Source of the DNA: Nocardia sputorum
Lineage (GTDB): Bacteria > Actinomycetota > Actinomycetes > Mycobacteriales > Mycobacteriaceae
Direction of reading: 5' to 3'
Assembly: GCF_027924405.1 (NCBI RefSeq)
Contig: NZ_AP026978.1
Span: 1,240,001 to 1,304,000, forward strand
Length of the DNA: 64,000 nucleotides
Positions 46,095-57,053 of the stretch are shown here, in pieces (the first letter of the stretch is position 1; every line of letters begins with the position of its first letter). The notes under the pieces were generated by a model. That model did no database searches. It was given only the letters and a program-made list of their open reading frames with translations, and had not been told where the DNA came from. Position numbers and translations under genes: made by a program.

Positions 46095-47078
46095 CTATCC
46101 GGCACGGGCCGGAGTCGCGGGAGTGAGATCCATCCCCGCCGGCGGGCGCAGGCGGCGCAGGGTGCCGTCCATGCTGGTGACGAACAGCGCCCAGGAGTCT
46201 CCGTCGCGGTCGATGCGCACCGACGTGGCGCCGTCCGGCGGGTTGCGCATCGGGCCGGGTTTGATCAAGCCCGTGATGATCGCGCAGGTGGCGCCGGTCG
46301 TCGTATCGACTTGATAGACGGCGCCGAGCACGTGATCGGCGACGAAAAGCGCCCCCGCCCGGGTGGCCTCCATGTCGTCGGGCAGCGCGACGAGGTCCGG
46401 GATCCCGGAGACGACGGTGGGATGAGCCGGATCGTCCAGCCGAACGCGCAGGATCTGCAGCGTCATGGTGTCGACGTAGACGGATTCACCGTCCGCGGCC
46501 AGGGCGAGGCCGTTGGAGGGCGGCAGCGTCGACCAATCCCGCTCGTACTCGCCGGTCTCGGGCCAGTAGCGCGAGATCCCGCTCGGACCGCTCAGGCCGA
46601 TGGTGGTGAACAGCAGGCTGCCGTCCGGCAGCGACAACAGGCCGTTGGGCCCGTTCAGCCCGGTCAGCAGGACGCGTACCGCGCCGGTCTCGATGTCGTA
46701 GCGCTGCAACGTGCCCGGCGGTTCGCTGAGCCCGTCCCCGGTGAGGAAGTAGACGTAGCGCCCCGCGACGCGCACGCCCGCCGGGCGATGCAGGTCGGTG
46801 ACCAGCTTCTCCATCCGTCCCGCGCGATCGACGCGCGCCAGGTAGCCGTCCATGAGCCCGGTCACGTAGAACCCGCCTCGCCCGTCGGAATCCAGATTCT
46901 CCAGATTGCCGACTCCTTCGATGACGGTCGTGGTCTCCCAGCCGTCCGAGCACCGGGCGGGAAACGTCTCCGCCCACGCCGCCGGCATCGCCGCGGTGAC
47001 TCCGGCGACCACGGCGACAGCGCTCAGCGCCGCCGCGTATGCCCGGATCCCTATCCCTTTCGCCATGAGCGACAACAT
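46095..47078 (-). CDS. Secreted SMP-30/NHL-type beta-propeller protein
   Basis: 327 residues from ATG at 47078 (a second ATG is at 47066). Signal peptide (AYAAALSAVAVVAGVTAAMP to AWA). Repeated blades such as NLENLDSDGRGGFYVTG, then PNGLLSLPDGSLLFTT and SNGLALAADGESVYVD mark a six-bladed propeller as in gluconolactonase and SMP-30 proteins. Two Cys (ARCSDG, GATCAI) may form a disulfide. Substrate unknown. Confidence 0.82.
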   Translation of the reverse strand: MLSLMAKGIGIRAYAAALSAVAVVAGVTAAMPAAWAETFPARCSDGWETTTVIEGVGNLENLDSDGRGGFYVTGLMDGYLARVDRAGRMEKLVTDLHRPAGVRVAGRYVYFLTGDGLSEPPGTLQRYDIETGAVRVLLTGLNGPNGLLSLPDGSLLFTTIGLSGPSGISRYWPETGEYERDWSTLPPSNGLALAADGESVYVDTMTLQILRVRLDDPAHPTVVSGIPDLVALPDDMEATRAGALFVADHVLGAVYQVDTTTGATCAIITGLIKPGPMRNPPDGATSVRIDRDGDSWALFVTSMDGTLRRLRPPAGMDLTPATPARAG

Positions 47079-47263
47079 AACAGCGCGAAATCGGTCGGGA
47101 AGCCGTGGAACTCACACCCAATTGACGGGAAACCCCAGGTCAGCGCGCTGTGGCCGGAAGCTGCGGTTTCGGGTTGTCCCCATGTGGACAACTCGGTGGC
47201 TCAGCAGGGCGAACGCCCGGCCGAACGGGTACCGGTCATCCGAGCGCTCGTAGGATGGGCCGG

Positions 47264-49138
<1,875 letters not shown>

Positions 49139-49214
49139 GGCGCTACCGTCACGCGGGTCACCGGTGGGCGAGGATGGTCGGCGGTCACGGCCGTCGAAGA
49201 CTGTGGAGGACAAC

Positions 49215-50294
49215 GTGAGTCGGAGCGAGACGATCGGACGCCGGGCGTTCCTGACCGGTGCGGCCACTCTCGCGGCCGGGGCGACAGTGGTCGGGCGCAC
49301 GCCGGCGCACGCGGTGCCCGTCGCCGAGGGGGTCGCCAAGTTCCCTTTCCCGGCCGAGCGCCGGGTGCGGGTGCTCGTGACCGGTGACGCGGGCACCGGC
49401 ACCCGCACCCAATGGGCGGTCGCCGACGCCATGCGCGCCCTCCACGGCCGCGACCCCGTCTCGCTGGCACTGGGGCTCGGCGACAACATCTACGAGCACG
49501 GGCCCGACGGCGCGGCCGACGTCCAATTCGCGGACAAATTCGAGAATCCCAACGCCGGGCTGGATTTCCCCTGGTTGATGGTGCTGGGCAATCACGACAA
49601 CAGTTCGGTGCTCGGCGGTGACGGGGGGTGGCTGCTGCGCGGCAACGCCGAGGTGGAGTACCACGCCAACTCCCGCCGCTGGTGGATGCCGAGCCGCTAC
49701 TACTCGGTGCGGATCCCCGAGCGCAACCCGGTCGTCGAATTCTTCGTCCTCGACGTCAACCCGTTGGCCGCCTACCTGCCGCCGGTCTTCTCGCCCTACT
49801 GGGCGGTCGACGGTCAGTTCATTAACGAGCAGCGCGCCTGGCTCGATCGCGCCCTCGCCGAGTCGCCCGCCACGTGGAAGATCGCCTGCACCCATCACCC
49901 CTACCTGAACAACGGTCCGCACGGGGACGCGGGCCGCTACGAGGGCGTGTCACTGGAGCCGATCAACGGCGTGCACGTGCGGCGCTTCATCGAAGACCAT
50001 GTGATCGGCCGGTGCCAGTTCCTCCTGTCCGGGCACGATCACTCGCTGCAGGTGCTCGAGCCCACGGCGACCTCGAAGGGGACCAGGCAGATCGTGTCCG
50101 GCGCGGCCGCGAAGACGGTCGGCGCCGAACCACGGCTCACGGCGAGCGCGGGCCACAGCGCGCTCTACGAGAACTACCACGAACTGGGCTTCATGGTCCT
50201 CGAGCTCACCGAGGACGGAGTCGATCTCGAGGTGCACACGGTCGACCTGGCGACCGGCGCGTCCGCCGAGGCGTTCCGGCGGCGTCTGGCCTGA
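49215..50294 (+). CDS. Tat-exported metallophosphoesterase (acid phosphatase-like)
   Basis: 359 residues from GTG at 49215 after GGAGGA. A twin-arginine signal (GRRAFLTGAATLAAGATVV) marks folded export. Metallophosphatase motifs: LVTGDAGTG, LGLGDNIYEHG, VLGNHDNS, CTHHPYL and LSGHDHSLQ. The two-metal site is complete, so it should hydrolyse phosphate esters outside the membrane. It resembles purple acid phosphatase-type domains. Substrate unknown. Confidence 0.88.
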   Translation: MSRSETIGRRAFLTGAATLAAGATVVGRTPAHAVPVAEGVAKFPFPAERRVRVLVTGDAGTGTRTQWAVADAMRALHGRDPVSLALGLGDNIYEHGPDGAADVQFADKFENPNAGLDFPWLMVLGNHDNSSVLGGDGGWLLRGNAEVEYHANSRRWWMPSRYYSVRIPERNPVVEFFVLDVNPLAAYLPPVFSPYWAVDGQFINEQRAWLDRALAESPATWKIACTHHPYLNNGPHGDAGRYEGVSLEPINGVHVRRFIEDHVIGRCQFLLSGHDHSLQVLEPTATSKGTRQIVSGAAAKTVGAEPRLTASAGHSALYENYHELGFMVLELTEDGVDLEVHTVDLATGASAEAFRRRLA

Positions 50295-50358
50295 GTTCCA
50301 ACTGTGTTGCGCCGCGCCCGAATTGCGCCGCAGCGCCCTCGCGGCGGCTACCGTTCTG

Positions 50359-50604
50359 GCTATGGCACCGGGTGAGGGTTCCAGCGACGCGGGCGACGAT
50401 GTCTCCATCGGCTCGGTGGGAGGTGAGACCCCGGACGCGCCGCCGTTTGTGCGCGGCAGGACCGATCCGGCTGTCGAGAACGTGTGGCTGCGCCGCAGTC
50501 CGCCGCCGCCGCGTCCCGGCGTACCGCGGCTGTCGACCGTGGCGCTGCTCGTCGCGTTCCTCGCCGTCCTCGCGCTCTACGTCGTGCTGCACCAGGGCGG
50601 CTAG
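50359..50604 (+). CDS. Small Pro-rich membrane protein upstream of smpB
   Basis: 81 residues from ATG at 50359: an acidic start, a Pro-rich stretch ([14 protein letters not shown]) and one C-terminal helix ([20 protein letters not shown]). It lies 56 bases before smpB. M. tuberculosis has a Pro-rich membrane protein (Rv3103c) in the ftsE-smpB neighbourhood, so this could be related. Function unknown. Confidence 0.6.
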   Translation, partial: AMAPGEGSSDAGDDVSIGSVGGETPDAPPFVRGRTDPAVENVWLRRSPPPPRPGVPRLSTVALLVAFLAVLALYVVLHQGG

Positions 50605-50660
50605 GGCGTCCGCGACCTGCGGGAATAATCCGGTTGCCGGGTCACTTAAAGTGGACCGTT

Positions 50661-51134
50661 ATGAAGGAGAAGGGGCGCAAGGTCATCGCGACCAACCGCC
50701 GAGCGCGGCACAACTACACGATCCTGGACATCTACGAGGCCGGGATCGCGTTGGTCGGCACCGAGGTGAAGAGCCTGCGTGAGGGCAAGGCCTCGCTGGT
50801 GGACGCGTTCGCGACGGTGGATAACGGCGAAGTGTGGCTACGTGGGCTGCACATCCCCGAGTTCAGCCACGGCACCTGGACCAACCACGCGCCGCGCCGG
50901 GTGCGCAAGCTGCTGCTGCACAAGCGCGAGATCGAGCGGTTGGTCGGCAAGTCGCGGGAGGGCAATCAGACGCTGGTGCCGCTGTCGATGTACTTCTCCG
51001 ACGGCAAGGTGAAGGTCGAGCTGGCGCTGGCCAGGGGCAAGCAGGACTACGACAAGCGCCAGGACTTGGCCCGGCGCACCGCCGAGCGAGAGGTCACCCG
51101 TGAACTAGGACGGCGGGTCAAAGGCATGCGGTGA
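50661..51134 (+). CDS. smpB: SsrA-binding protein SmpB
   Basis: 157 residues from ATG at 50661. Family blocks are [51 protein letters not shown] and [16 protein letters not shown]. It delivers tmRNA to stalled ribosomes. The tmRNA gene is 4.3 kb downstream on the same strand. ftsX, its usual upstream neighbour, is on the other strand 11 kb away. Confidence 0.97.
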   Translation: MKEKGRKVIATNRRARHNYTILDIYEAGIALVGTEVKSLREGKASLVDAFATVDNGEVWLRGLHIPEFSHGTWTNHAPRRVRKLLLHKREIERLVGKSREGNQTLVPLSMYFSDGKVKVELALARGKQDYDKRQDLARRTAEREVTRELGRRVKGMR

Positions 51135-51994
51135 CGGCCGTCCTGCTCGCGCTGGCAGCCGCGGTGGGCTACGGCGTGAGCGATTTCTACGGCGGGGTGG
51201 CGTCGCGGCGGGTGACCGCGCTGCGCGTCGTCATCTACTCCTATCCGTTCTCGGTGCTGCTGGTTCTCGCGCTGCTTCCGTTCGTGCCGGGGAGCGTGGA
51301 CGCCGCGTCGCTGTGGTGGGGTGTGGCCACGGGTGTCGCGAGCGGCGTCGCGGTGTGGTGGTTCTACGCCGCGCTGGCCAACGGTCCGATGGCGGTGGTG
51401 TCTCCGCTGACCGCGGTGCTGGTCGCGGGCATCCCGGTACTCGCCGGACTGGTGACCGGCGAGCGCCCCGGTCCGCTCGCCTTCGGAGGCATCGTGTTCG
51501 CGCTGGTCGCGGTGCTCCTGGTGAGCCGGGAGTCACCGGACGACGTGACGGAGGAGATCACCGGCGGCCGCGAACTGCGATTCACCCGCAAGGTCGCCGC
51601 GCTGACCGTGGGCTCCGGCGCCGCGTACGGGTTGGCCTTCGTCTTCTTGCACGAGACTTCGGCGGACTCGGGACTGTGGCCGCTGCTCATGCAGCGCCTC
51701 GCGGCTACCGCGGTGGTATGGCTGACCGCTTTGACGGCCCGGGATCTCGGGCGGCTGCGCGGCGAACCGCTGCGCCTGGCCTGCTACATCAGCGCCTTGG
51801 ACGTGATCAGCAACGCGGCGCTGCTGTACGCGTTCCACGGATCGCTGCTGTCGCTGGTGAGCGTGATCGGCTCGCTCTATCCGGCCGTGACCGTGCTGAT
51901 GGCGATGGTGCTGCTCGGCGAGCGGGTCCACCGGCTGCAGCAGGCCGGTCTGGTGCTGGCGCTGGCCGCGGTCGCGCTCATCGCCGCAGCTTAG
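51131..51994 (+). CDS. EamA/DMT-family transporter
   Basis: 287 residues from GTG at 51131, which overlaps the smpB stop as GTGA. Ten hydrophobic helices in two EamA halves: the first includes [20 protein letters not shown], the second [20 protein letters not shown] and [19 protein letters not shown]. It should export or import a small metabolite across the plasma membrane. Being coupled to smpB is a matter of position, not function. Confidence 0.9.
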   Translation: MTAVLLALAAAVGYGVSDFYGGVASRRVTALRVVIYSYPFSVLLVLALLPFVPGSVDAASLWWGVATGVASGVAVWWFYAALANGPMAVVSPLTAVLVAGIPVLAGLVTGERPGPLAFGGIVFALVAVLLVSRESPDDVTEEITGGRELRFTRKVAALTVGSGAAYGLAFVFLHETSADSGLWPLLMQRLAATAVVWLTALTARDLGRLRGEPLRLACYISALDVISNAALLYAFHGSLLSLVSVIGSLYPAVTVLMAMVLLGERVHRLQQAGLVLALAAVALIAAA

Positions 51995-52155
51995 GCCCGC
52001 ATCGTCGAGGGGGAGCGCCGTCGCCCGGGACCGGGCCGGATCGCAGGCCGGGCACCCAGGCGACGGCCGCGAATCGCCGCCGCCCGAGTTCCCCTGCCGA
52101 CCCGAGAGCCAATCCGCCAGCTCGAGTCGTCGGCGGCGCGAGCCGAGTCCGCGGA

Positions 52156-53454
52156 TCACCGCGTGCACGGCTCGCGCATCGCTATCCGCTTGAGGGTGGG
52201 ACTGCGGTAATCGGCGACCACGGTGCGCGAACCCAATGACGTGGAGGGGTCCGGAACGTTGACCACCGCGCGCTGCGCCGCGACGTCGGGTTCTTCCCGC
52301 CCGTAGATCTGCGGTGCGGCCATCCCCTCGGAATCGACGGTGAGCCCGGCCAGGGCTTTGCGTAGGGTCGGCCGGTCGAGGCCGCCCGTCTCGGCTGCCT
52401 TGGTGAGCAGCGCTTTCATCGGATACGAGATGGCCCAGCCCAGGTTGTAGCCGAAATTCGTCGGTTCGCTCGGCGCGGCGTTCCTGGCGCGCTGGGCGCC
52501 GGTGCTCGTGCCGTCCCAGCCGTCGAACGGCGAGGTGTAGTTGTAGAGCGCCGTGAGCGCGGGTGCGGCCGGCGTCTTGAGCAGGGCGCTGTTCCAGGTC
52601 GGAGTGGACCCGAGGAACCGGCCGGTATAGCCGGATCTCGCCAATTTGCCGACGATTTCGGCGGCTTCGGCCGGGCCGGTGGCCAACAGGACCACGTCGG
52701 GCGGGTCGGCCATGATCTCCGCGACCGGGTAATCCTGGTTGCCGACTTCGGGATTGGGTCCGGTGTCGATCCGCGCGGTGATCGTCGCGCCGTTGTCCAA
52801 TGCCCACTTGAGCGCTCCGCTGGCGTAGTCGCCGCCGTAATTGCCGCGGTAGGCGACCACACCCAGCGTGCGTGGCTGGTAGTAGCTCTGCGCGAACCAG
52901 TCCAGGCCGAGCACGGCTTCCGTGCAGTAGGAGAACCCGTCGTCCAGCACCAGATCGCGGTCGGTGGAGCGGTACTGCCAACCCGACCAGAGCGTGCCCG
53001 CCCCGGTCACCAGGTCCGCCTCGTCCATCTCGTGCAGCACGGCCAGCGTCTGCGCGGTGCCGAAACTCATCGCGAGCGCCAGCACATGGGGCGCCACGTT
53101 CTCGAATTCCGTGACGTGCCTGCGCGGGTCGTAAGCGGTGTCGCGACTGTAGGTCGCGATGTCGATCTCGTAGCCGCCGATACCGCCCTGCTTGTTCACT
53201 TCGTTCCAGAACGCGAGTTGCCCTTCCTGCAATGACTTCCCGAGCGGAGCGAAGGGGCCGTTGTTCAGGTCCGACAGGACGCCCAGATAGATACAGCCCT
53301 TGCCGGGGTGGATCGCGTGGGGGCACGCTTCCCGGGTGACGCCGGGGGCGGCGGGGGACGAGGAGGTCGAACAGCCGCCGGTCAGGACCAGCCCGAGCGC
53401 GAGGGGAGCGGCTACGACACGGAGCAACCGACGAAAATTACGGTGAAAAGGCAT
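52156..53454 (-). CDS. Branched-chain amino-acid-type substrate-binding lipoprotein
   Basis: 432 residues. Signal peptide with a lipobox-like LVLTGGC, so Cys 28 is probably lipidated. The periplasmic-binding fold is that of LivJ/LivK or amide-binding proteins (CIYLGVLSDLNNGPFAPLG, then GGIGGYEIDIATY, then GVVAYRGNYGGDYASGA, then VVLLATGPAEAAEIVG). It starts 11 bases after the stop of its paralogue at 53466. No permease or ATPase gene is adjacent, so it either serves a distant transporter or acts as a sensor or receptor. Confidence 0.85.
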   Translation of the reverse strand: MPFHRNFRRLLRVVAAPLALGLVLTGGCSTSSSPAAPGVTREACPHAIHPGKGCIYLGVLSDLNNGPFAPLGKSLQEGQLAFWNEVNKQGGIGGYEIDIATYSRDTAYDPRRHVTEFENVAPHVLALAMSFGTAQTLAVLHEMDEADLVTGAGTLWSGWQYRSTDRDLVLDDGFSYCTEAVLGLDWFAQSYYQPRTLGVVAYRGNYGGDYASGALKWALDNGATITARIDTGPNPEVGNQDYPVAEIMADPPDVVLLATGPAEAAEIVGKLARSGYTGRFLGSTPTWNSALLKTPAAPALTALYNYTSPFDGWDGTSTGAQRARNAAPSEPTNFGYNLGWAISYPMKALLTKAAETGGLDRPTLRKALAGLTVDSEGMAAPQIYGREEPDVAAQRAVVNVPDPSTSLGSRTVVADYRSPTLKRIAMREPCTR

Positions 53455-53465
53455 ATCTCGCTCGC

Positions 53466-54779
53466 TTACGGCTGCACGCAGGGCTCGGTGAGGGTGATGC
53501 GGTCCTGGGTCGGGCCGTGGTAATTGGTGGCCAGGGTCTTCGCGCCCAGCGGCGCGGTCTGATCCGGCGCTTCGATGACCGCCCGCTGCCGGGCGAGGTC
53601 GGGTTTCGCCGTGCCGTAGATGTGTTCGGGAATCGCGCCCTCGTAGTCGACGCGCAGGCCGTGCACGGCTTGACGGACGCCTTTGCGGGTCAGCTTGCCC
53701 TCGTTGACCGCTCGGGTGAGCAGCGCCTTCAACGGATACGAGAACATCCAGCCCGCGCTGTAGCCCCAGGTGGAGGGTTCCCTGGTCGCCGAGGCCCTGG
53801 CCTTCTTGGCGCCGGCGCTGGTGCCGTCCCAGCCGTCCAGCGGCGAAGTCATATTGTAGCGAGCGGTGATCGCCGATGCGGCGGGGCTTTTCAGCAGCCC
53901 GCCGTTCCAGGTCGGGCCCGAGCCGAGGAACCTGCCCGGGAAGCCGGCCAGCGCCGCCTTGCCCATGATCTCACCCGCCTCCGCGGGGCCCGTGGCCAGC
54001 AGCACGAGGTCCGCACGGGCATTGAGGATCTTGGCGACCGCGGCATCCTGGTTGCCGATCTGGGTGTTCGGCTCGGTGTCGATCTGCGCCACCATGTCGA
54101 CACGGTTGGCGGAGGCCCACTTCTTGGCGCCGGTGGCGTAGTCGCCGCCGTAATCGCCCTGATAGCTGACCGTGGCGATCGAGTTCGGCTTCGCCTCGTT
54201 CTCGGCGATCCAGTCCAGGGCGATGATCGCCTCGGAACAGTAGGAATAGCCGGACTCCAGCAGCAGACCCTTGTCGCTGTTCTCGAATTGCCACCCCGAC
54301 CACAGGGTTCCGGCAATGGCGGTCATGTTCGCCGCGTCCATCTCGGGAAGTACCTTCTGCGTCTGCACGGTGCCGAAGCTCATCGAGAGCGCGAGGACGT
54401 GCGGCTCGATCCGCCGGTAAGCTTCGGCGTGCTTCTGCAGATCGTAGTTCGTGTCCTCGGTGTAGGTGGCGATGTCCACCTCGTATTTGCCGCCGATTCC
54501 GCCCGCTTCGTTCACCGCCCGCCAGAACGCCAGCTGGCCGTTGTGAATGTCCTTGCCGAGCGCGGCGAACGGCCCACTCGTCAGATCGGACAATACGCCG
54601 AGATAGATACACCCCTTGCGGGCGTCCACGGCGTTCGGACACGGGTCCGCGGTGACGCCCGGTTCGATCGCTTCGGTCGACTTGTCGCGCAGGGCGGAAC
54701 ATCCGGTCAGGACGAGCCCGGCGATGACGGTGAGGGCGGACAGGCGCAGCAACCTGTCCCGAATGGTGCGAACTGCCAA
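53466..54779 (-). CDS. Branched-chain amino-acid-type substrate-binding lipoprotein, paralogue
   Basis: 437 residues from TTG at 54779, six bases after an AAGGAA site. The lipobox LVLTGCSA is perfect. It is related to the gene at 52156 along the whole length (for example CIYLGVLSDLTSGPFAALG and VLLATGPAEAGEIMGKA), so the pair is a tandem duplication transcribed together. No transporter parts are near. Ligand unknown. Confidence 0.87.
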   Translation of the reverse strand: MAVRTIRDRLLRLSALTVIAGLVLTGCSALRDKSTEAIEPGVTADPCPNAVDARKGCIYLGVLSDLTSGPFAALGKDIHNGQLAFWRAVNEAGGIGGKYEVDIATYTEDTNYDLQKHAEAYRRIEPHVLALSMSFGTVQTQKVLPEMDAANMTAIAGTLWSGWQFENSDKGLLLESGYSYCSEAIIALDWIAENEAKPNSIATVSYQGDYGGDYATGAKKWASANRVDMVAQIDTEPNTQIGNQDAAVAKILNARADLVLLATGPAEAGEIMGKAALAGFPGRFLGSGPTWNGGLLKSPAASAITARYNMTSPLDGWDGTSAGAKKARASATREPSTWGYSAGWMFSYPLKALLTRAVNEGKLTRKGVRQAVHGLRVDYEGAIPEHIYGTAKPDLARQRAVIEAPDQTAPLGAKTLATNYHGPTQDRITLTEPCVQP

Positions 54780-55169
54780 AGTGTTTCCTTAGTCTGAAAT
54801 CGAGATCCGCTGCTCAGAGCCGATCGTACGGCTCGTGCAGTGTAAGTCGGGTTCGTCGCCTGGCCCGGGGAATCGACTACCAGCATCCGGGAAGGGTGGG
54901 GGTACTCGAAGGCGCGGTTCTCTCGAGGGGATGGCGGCGCTGTGACCCGGGCACGATCGTGCGATGTCGGCTGCTGGGCCTGCCTGCGGTGAGATCGCCG
55001 AGCGCCCGGCCGCCGCTGGTCTACGCGGCGAGCATCTGCGTGCTCCGTCGTAGTAGGGCACGCACAGCGCGAGTGTGCCGATGCGTGTGGTGTGCGGCGT
55101 CGGATGTCATCGGGGGTCCTAGTGTCGGCTCGGGCGCCCGGCCGACGGTGCGCTGCTCGTACGATCTCG
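54780..55169. other. Gene-free stretch upstream of the lipoprotein operon
   Basis: 390 bases that should hold the promoter of the two lipoproteins. I see no gene or strong repeat. Confidence 0.4.
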
Positions 55170-55285
55170 ACGAAACCTGGTCCGCCGGGCGGACCGCTGA
55201 ACCGCGGGGATGATCGCTTGACGCTGATCGCCGGCCCGTGCTCCGTGCACGATCCCGCCGCGGCGCTGGACTACGCACGCCCTGG
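55170..55285 (+). pseudogene. Fragment of a class-I DAHP synthase (aroG-like)
   Basis: The plus strand encodes GDDRLTLIAGPCSVHDPAAA then LDYA near 55212-55274, the highly conserved phosphoenolpyruvate-site block of AroG-type DAHP synthase. On either side the likeness stops within about 15 codons and there is no start or full domain. It is a small internal scrap of a shikimate-pathway gene just upstream of ssrA. Confidence 0.7.
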
Positions 55286-55430
55286 ATCGGCAGCGACCCG
55301 CCCTACCGGTGGCACCAGTATCACCCCGCTGACCTGCGCGATCGACCTCAGACGGCCGCTGTTCGGGACGGTCGCGGGTGTGGCCGACGCCACCGCCTTT
55401 TATCGGGATGATCCCCGCTCTCGGCGGTGT

Positions 55431-55436
55431 TAACAT
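55431..55436 (+). promoter_or_regulatory. Possible -10 element of ssrA
   Basis: TAACAT 30 bases before the mature 5' end of tmRNA. No good -35 is seen at the usual distance. Confidence 0.4.
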
Positions 55437-55465
55437 GAACAGCCCGGCAAGGCGCCGGGGCGTAC

Positions 55466-55836
55466 GGGGCTGAACGGTTTCGACTGCGTACGTTGATTCA
55501 GGGGAAGCGTGTCGGTGCAGGCAAGAGACCACCGTAAGCGTCGTTGCAACCAATTAAGCGCCGATTCTCATCAGCGCGAGTACGCTCTCGCTGCCTAACC
55601 AGCGAAGCGTCTCTGTCGGCCCGGGGCATGCCCTCGGCTCCGGTGCCGGCATCAGCTAGAGGGCTCACCGTCCTACTCGGTCGCGGAGTAGGACGGGACA
55701 TCGAACAGCGACTGGGATCGTCATCCGGGCTTGTTCGCGGGACCCGGAGATCCGAGTAGAGGCACAGCGGACTGCACACGGAGAAGCCCTGAAGACGCGG
55801 CGGAGGACCCGGGTTCGATTCCCGGCAGCTCCACCA
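55466..55836 (+). ncRNA. ssrA: Transfer-messenger RNA
   Basis: 371 bases. The 5' end GGGGCTGAACGGTTTCGACT and the 3' part with GGGTTCGATTCCCGGCAGCT and CCACCA pair as the tRNA-like acceptor and T arm. The coding part starts at GCC 55560 and gives ADSHQREYALAA then TAA (55596-55598). It rescues stalled ribosomes with SmpB. A strong terminator follows. Confidence 0.98.
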
Positions 55837-55840
55837 ATGG

Positions 55841-55873
55841 AGGCGAGTGCTCGTGGAGAGCACTCGCCTTTTT
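55841..55873 (+). terminator. Rho-independent terminator of ssrA
   Basis: Arms AGGCGAGTGCTC (55841-55852) and GAGCACTCGCCT (55858-55869), loop GTGGA, followed by TTTT within 55870-55873. Confidence 0.93.
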
Positions 55874-55891
55874 GGTGGAGCTGAGTGTTTT

Positions 55892-55960
55892 GTGGGGGTG
55901 CAACCCCCACGCCCCGCCCGGCGGGCTTCGCCCCCGGACCCCCGGGTCGGTGGTTGCGTC
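55892..55960. repeat. G/C-rich hairpin element downstream of ssrA
   Basis: GTGGGGGT-GCA-ACCCCCAC (55892-55910) followed by a second G/C-rich stretch with CGGCGGGCTTCGCCCCCGG. Elements with GGCTTCGCC-type cores are often scattered in actinomycete intergenic DNA; a repeat family is possible but not tested. Confidence 0.5.
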
Positions 55961-56028
55961 GGGTGGTGATGCGGGGGTTCTGTCAGCTATTCACGTAAGT
56001 TCCCGCGAGCGGCGCTGTTCTGCCGACT

Positions 56029-56718
56029 TCACGCATTCGGGTCGCCGTAGGCTGCGGCGATGTCCTGGGAGCTGCTCCAGCGGCTGTAGGTGGGGGATTG
56101 GGGCCAGCCGGTGGGGGAGTCCTGCCATTCCTCTTGGCGGCCGTAGGGCAGCAGGTCGATCAGGGCGAAGGAGTGGCTGAGTTGTTCGGTGCCGCGGCCG
56201 CTGGTGTGCCAGGTGCGGTAGACGGTGTCGCCGTCGCGAAGGAAGACGTTGACCGCGAAGCCGCCGCCGGGCGGTGCGCCGACATCGGCGCCGAATGAAC
56301 TGTTGGCCGTGGAGTACCAGGTCATCTTGTTTCCGACCCGCCGCTTGTAGGCGAGTGCCTCCTCGATCGGTCCCTGGGTGACGATGACGAAGCGGGCGTC
56401 GTAGTTGTTCAGGAACTCCAATCGGGTGAATTGCGAGGTGAAGCCGGTGCACCCCCCGCACTGCCACTGCTCGCCCGGGAACCACATGTGGTGGTAGACG
56501 ATCAGCTGGGACATGCCGCGGAAGAGGTCCACCAGCCGGACCGGCCCCTCCTCGCCTTCGAGGGTGTAGTCGGGCATCCGGACCATCGGCAGGCGGCGGC
56601 GCTGGGCGGCGATCGCGTCGAGTTCCCGGGTCGCGGCCTTCTCGCGGACGCGCAGCGCTTCGAGTTCGCGCTGCCAGGTGTCGGCGTCGACGACGGGCGG
56701 CAGTGCCGTAGTGCTCAT
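56029..56718 (-). CDS. DUF899-family thioredoxin-like protein
   Basis: 229 residues from ATG at 56718 after GGAGGA. Typical blocks are RELEALRVREKAATRELDAI, then LPMVRMPDYTLEGEEGPVRL and HHMWFPGEQWQCGGCTGFT with a CxxC, then NVFLRDGDTVYRTWHTSGRG. The family has a thioredoxin fold; catalytic role is not settled. It stands alone. Confidence 0.88.
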   Translation of the reverse strand: MSTTALPPVVDADTWQRELEALRVREKAATRELDAIAAQRRRLPMVRMPDYTLEGEEGPVRLVDLFRGMSQLIVYHHMWFPGEQWQCGGCTGFTSQFTRLEFLNNYDARFVIVTQGPIEEALAYKRRVGNKMTWYSTANSSFGADVGAPPGGGFAVNVFLRDGDTVYRTWHTSGRGTEQLSHSFALIDLLPYGRQEEWQDSPTGWPQSPTYSRWSSSQDIAAAYGDPNA

Positions 56719-57053
56719 GGGGTCCTCCCTGGCCGTATTCACGAGGTGCGGGTTGCACAGGTGTAGACCGGGCTCACGAGCAGAACTCATCGGTGACCGC
56801 TGCCTGTCGGGCGCCATGCCCGGGAACGCCGCGTTCCGGCGGCCCTTTCGAGGCGGCCTGGAAAGGGTTAATTGCGGCGAATCGGGCGGATTCTGTTTGG
56901 TTGCTGACTGTGGTGGAATGCCGAGGGTAATGTCCACTGAGCAGGGAAAATGGGGTGTTAGCCCCCCGGTATCTGGATGGCTGCCATGATGCTCGAAGCC
57001 GAGATGCGGTACCTCTGCTCCCGGAGCGGGAACAGAGGGCTCGGGGGTCTGAC
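56719..57053. other. Gene-free divergent region
   Basis: 335 bases between the DUF899 gene and the APH-like gene. A short GGGG-TGTTAG-CCCC hairpin is near 56953-56970. I see no gene. Confidence 0.4.
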
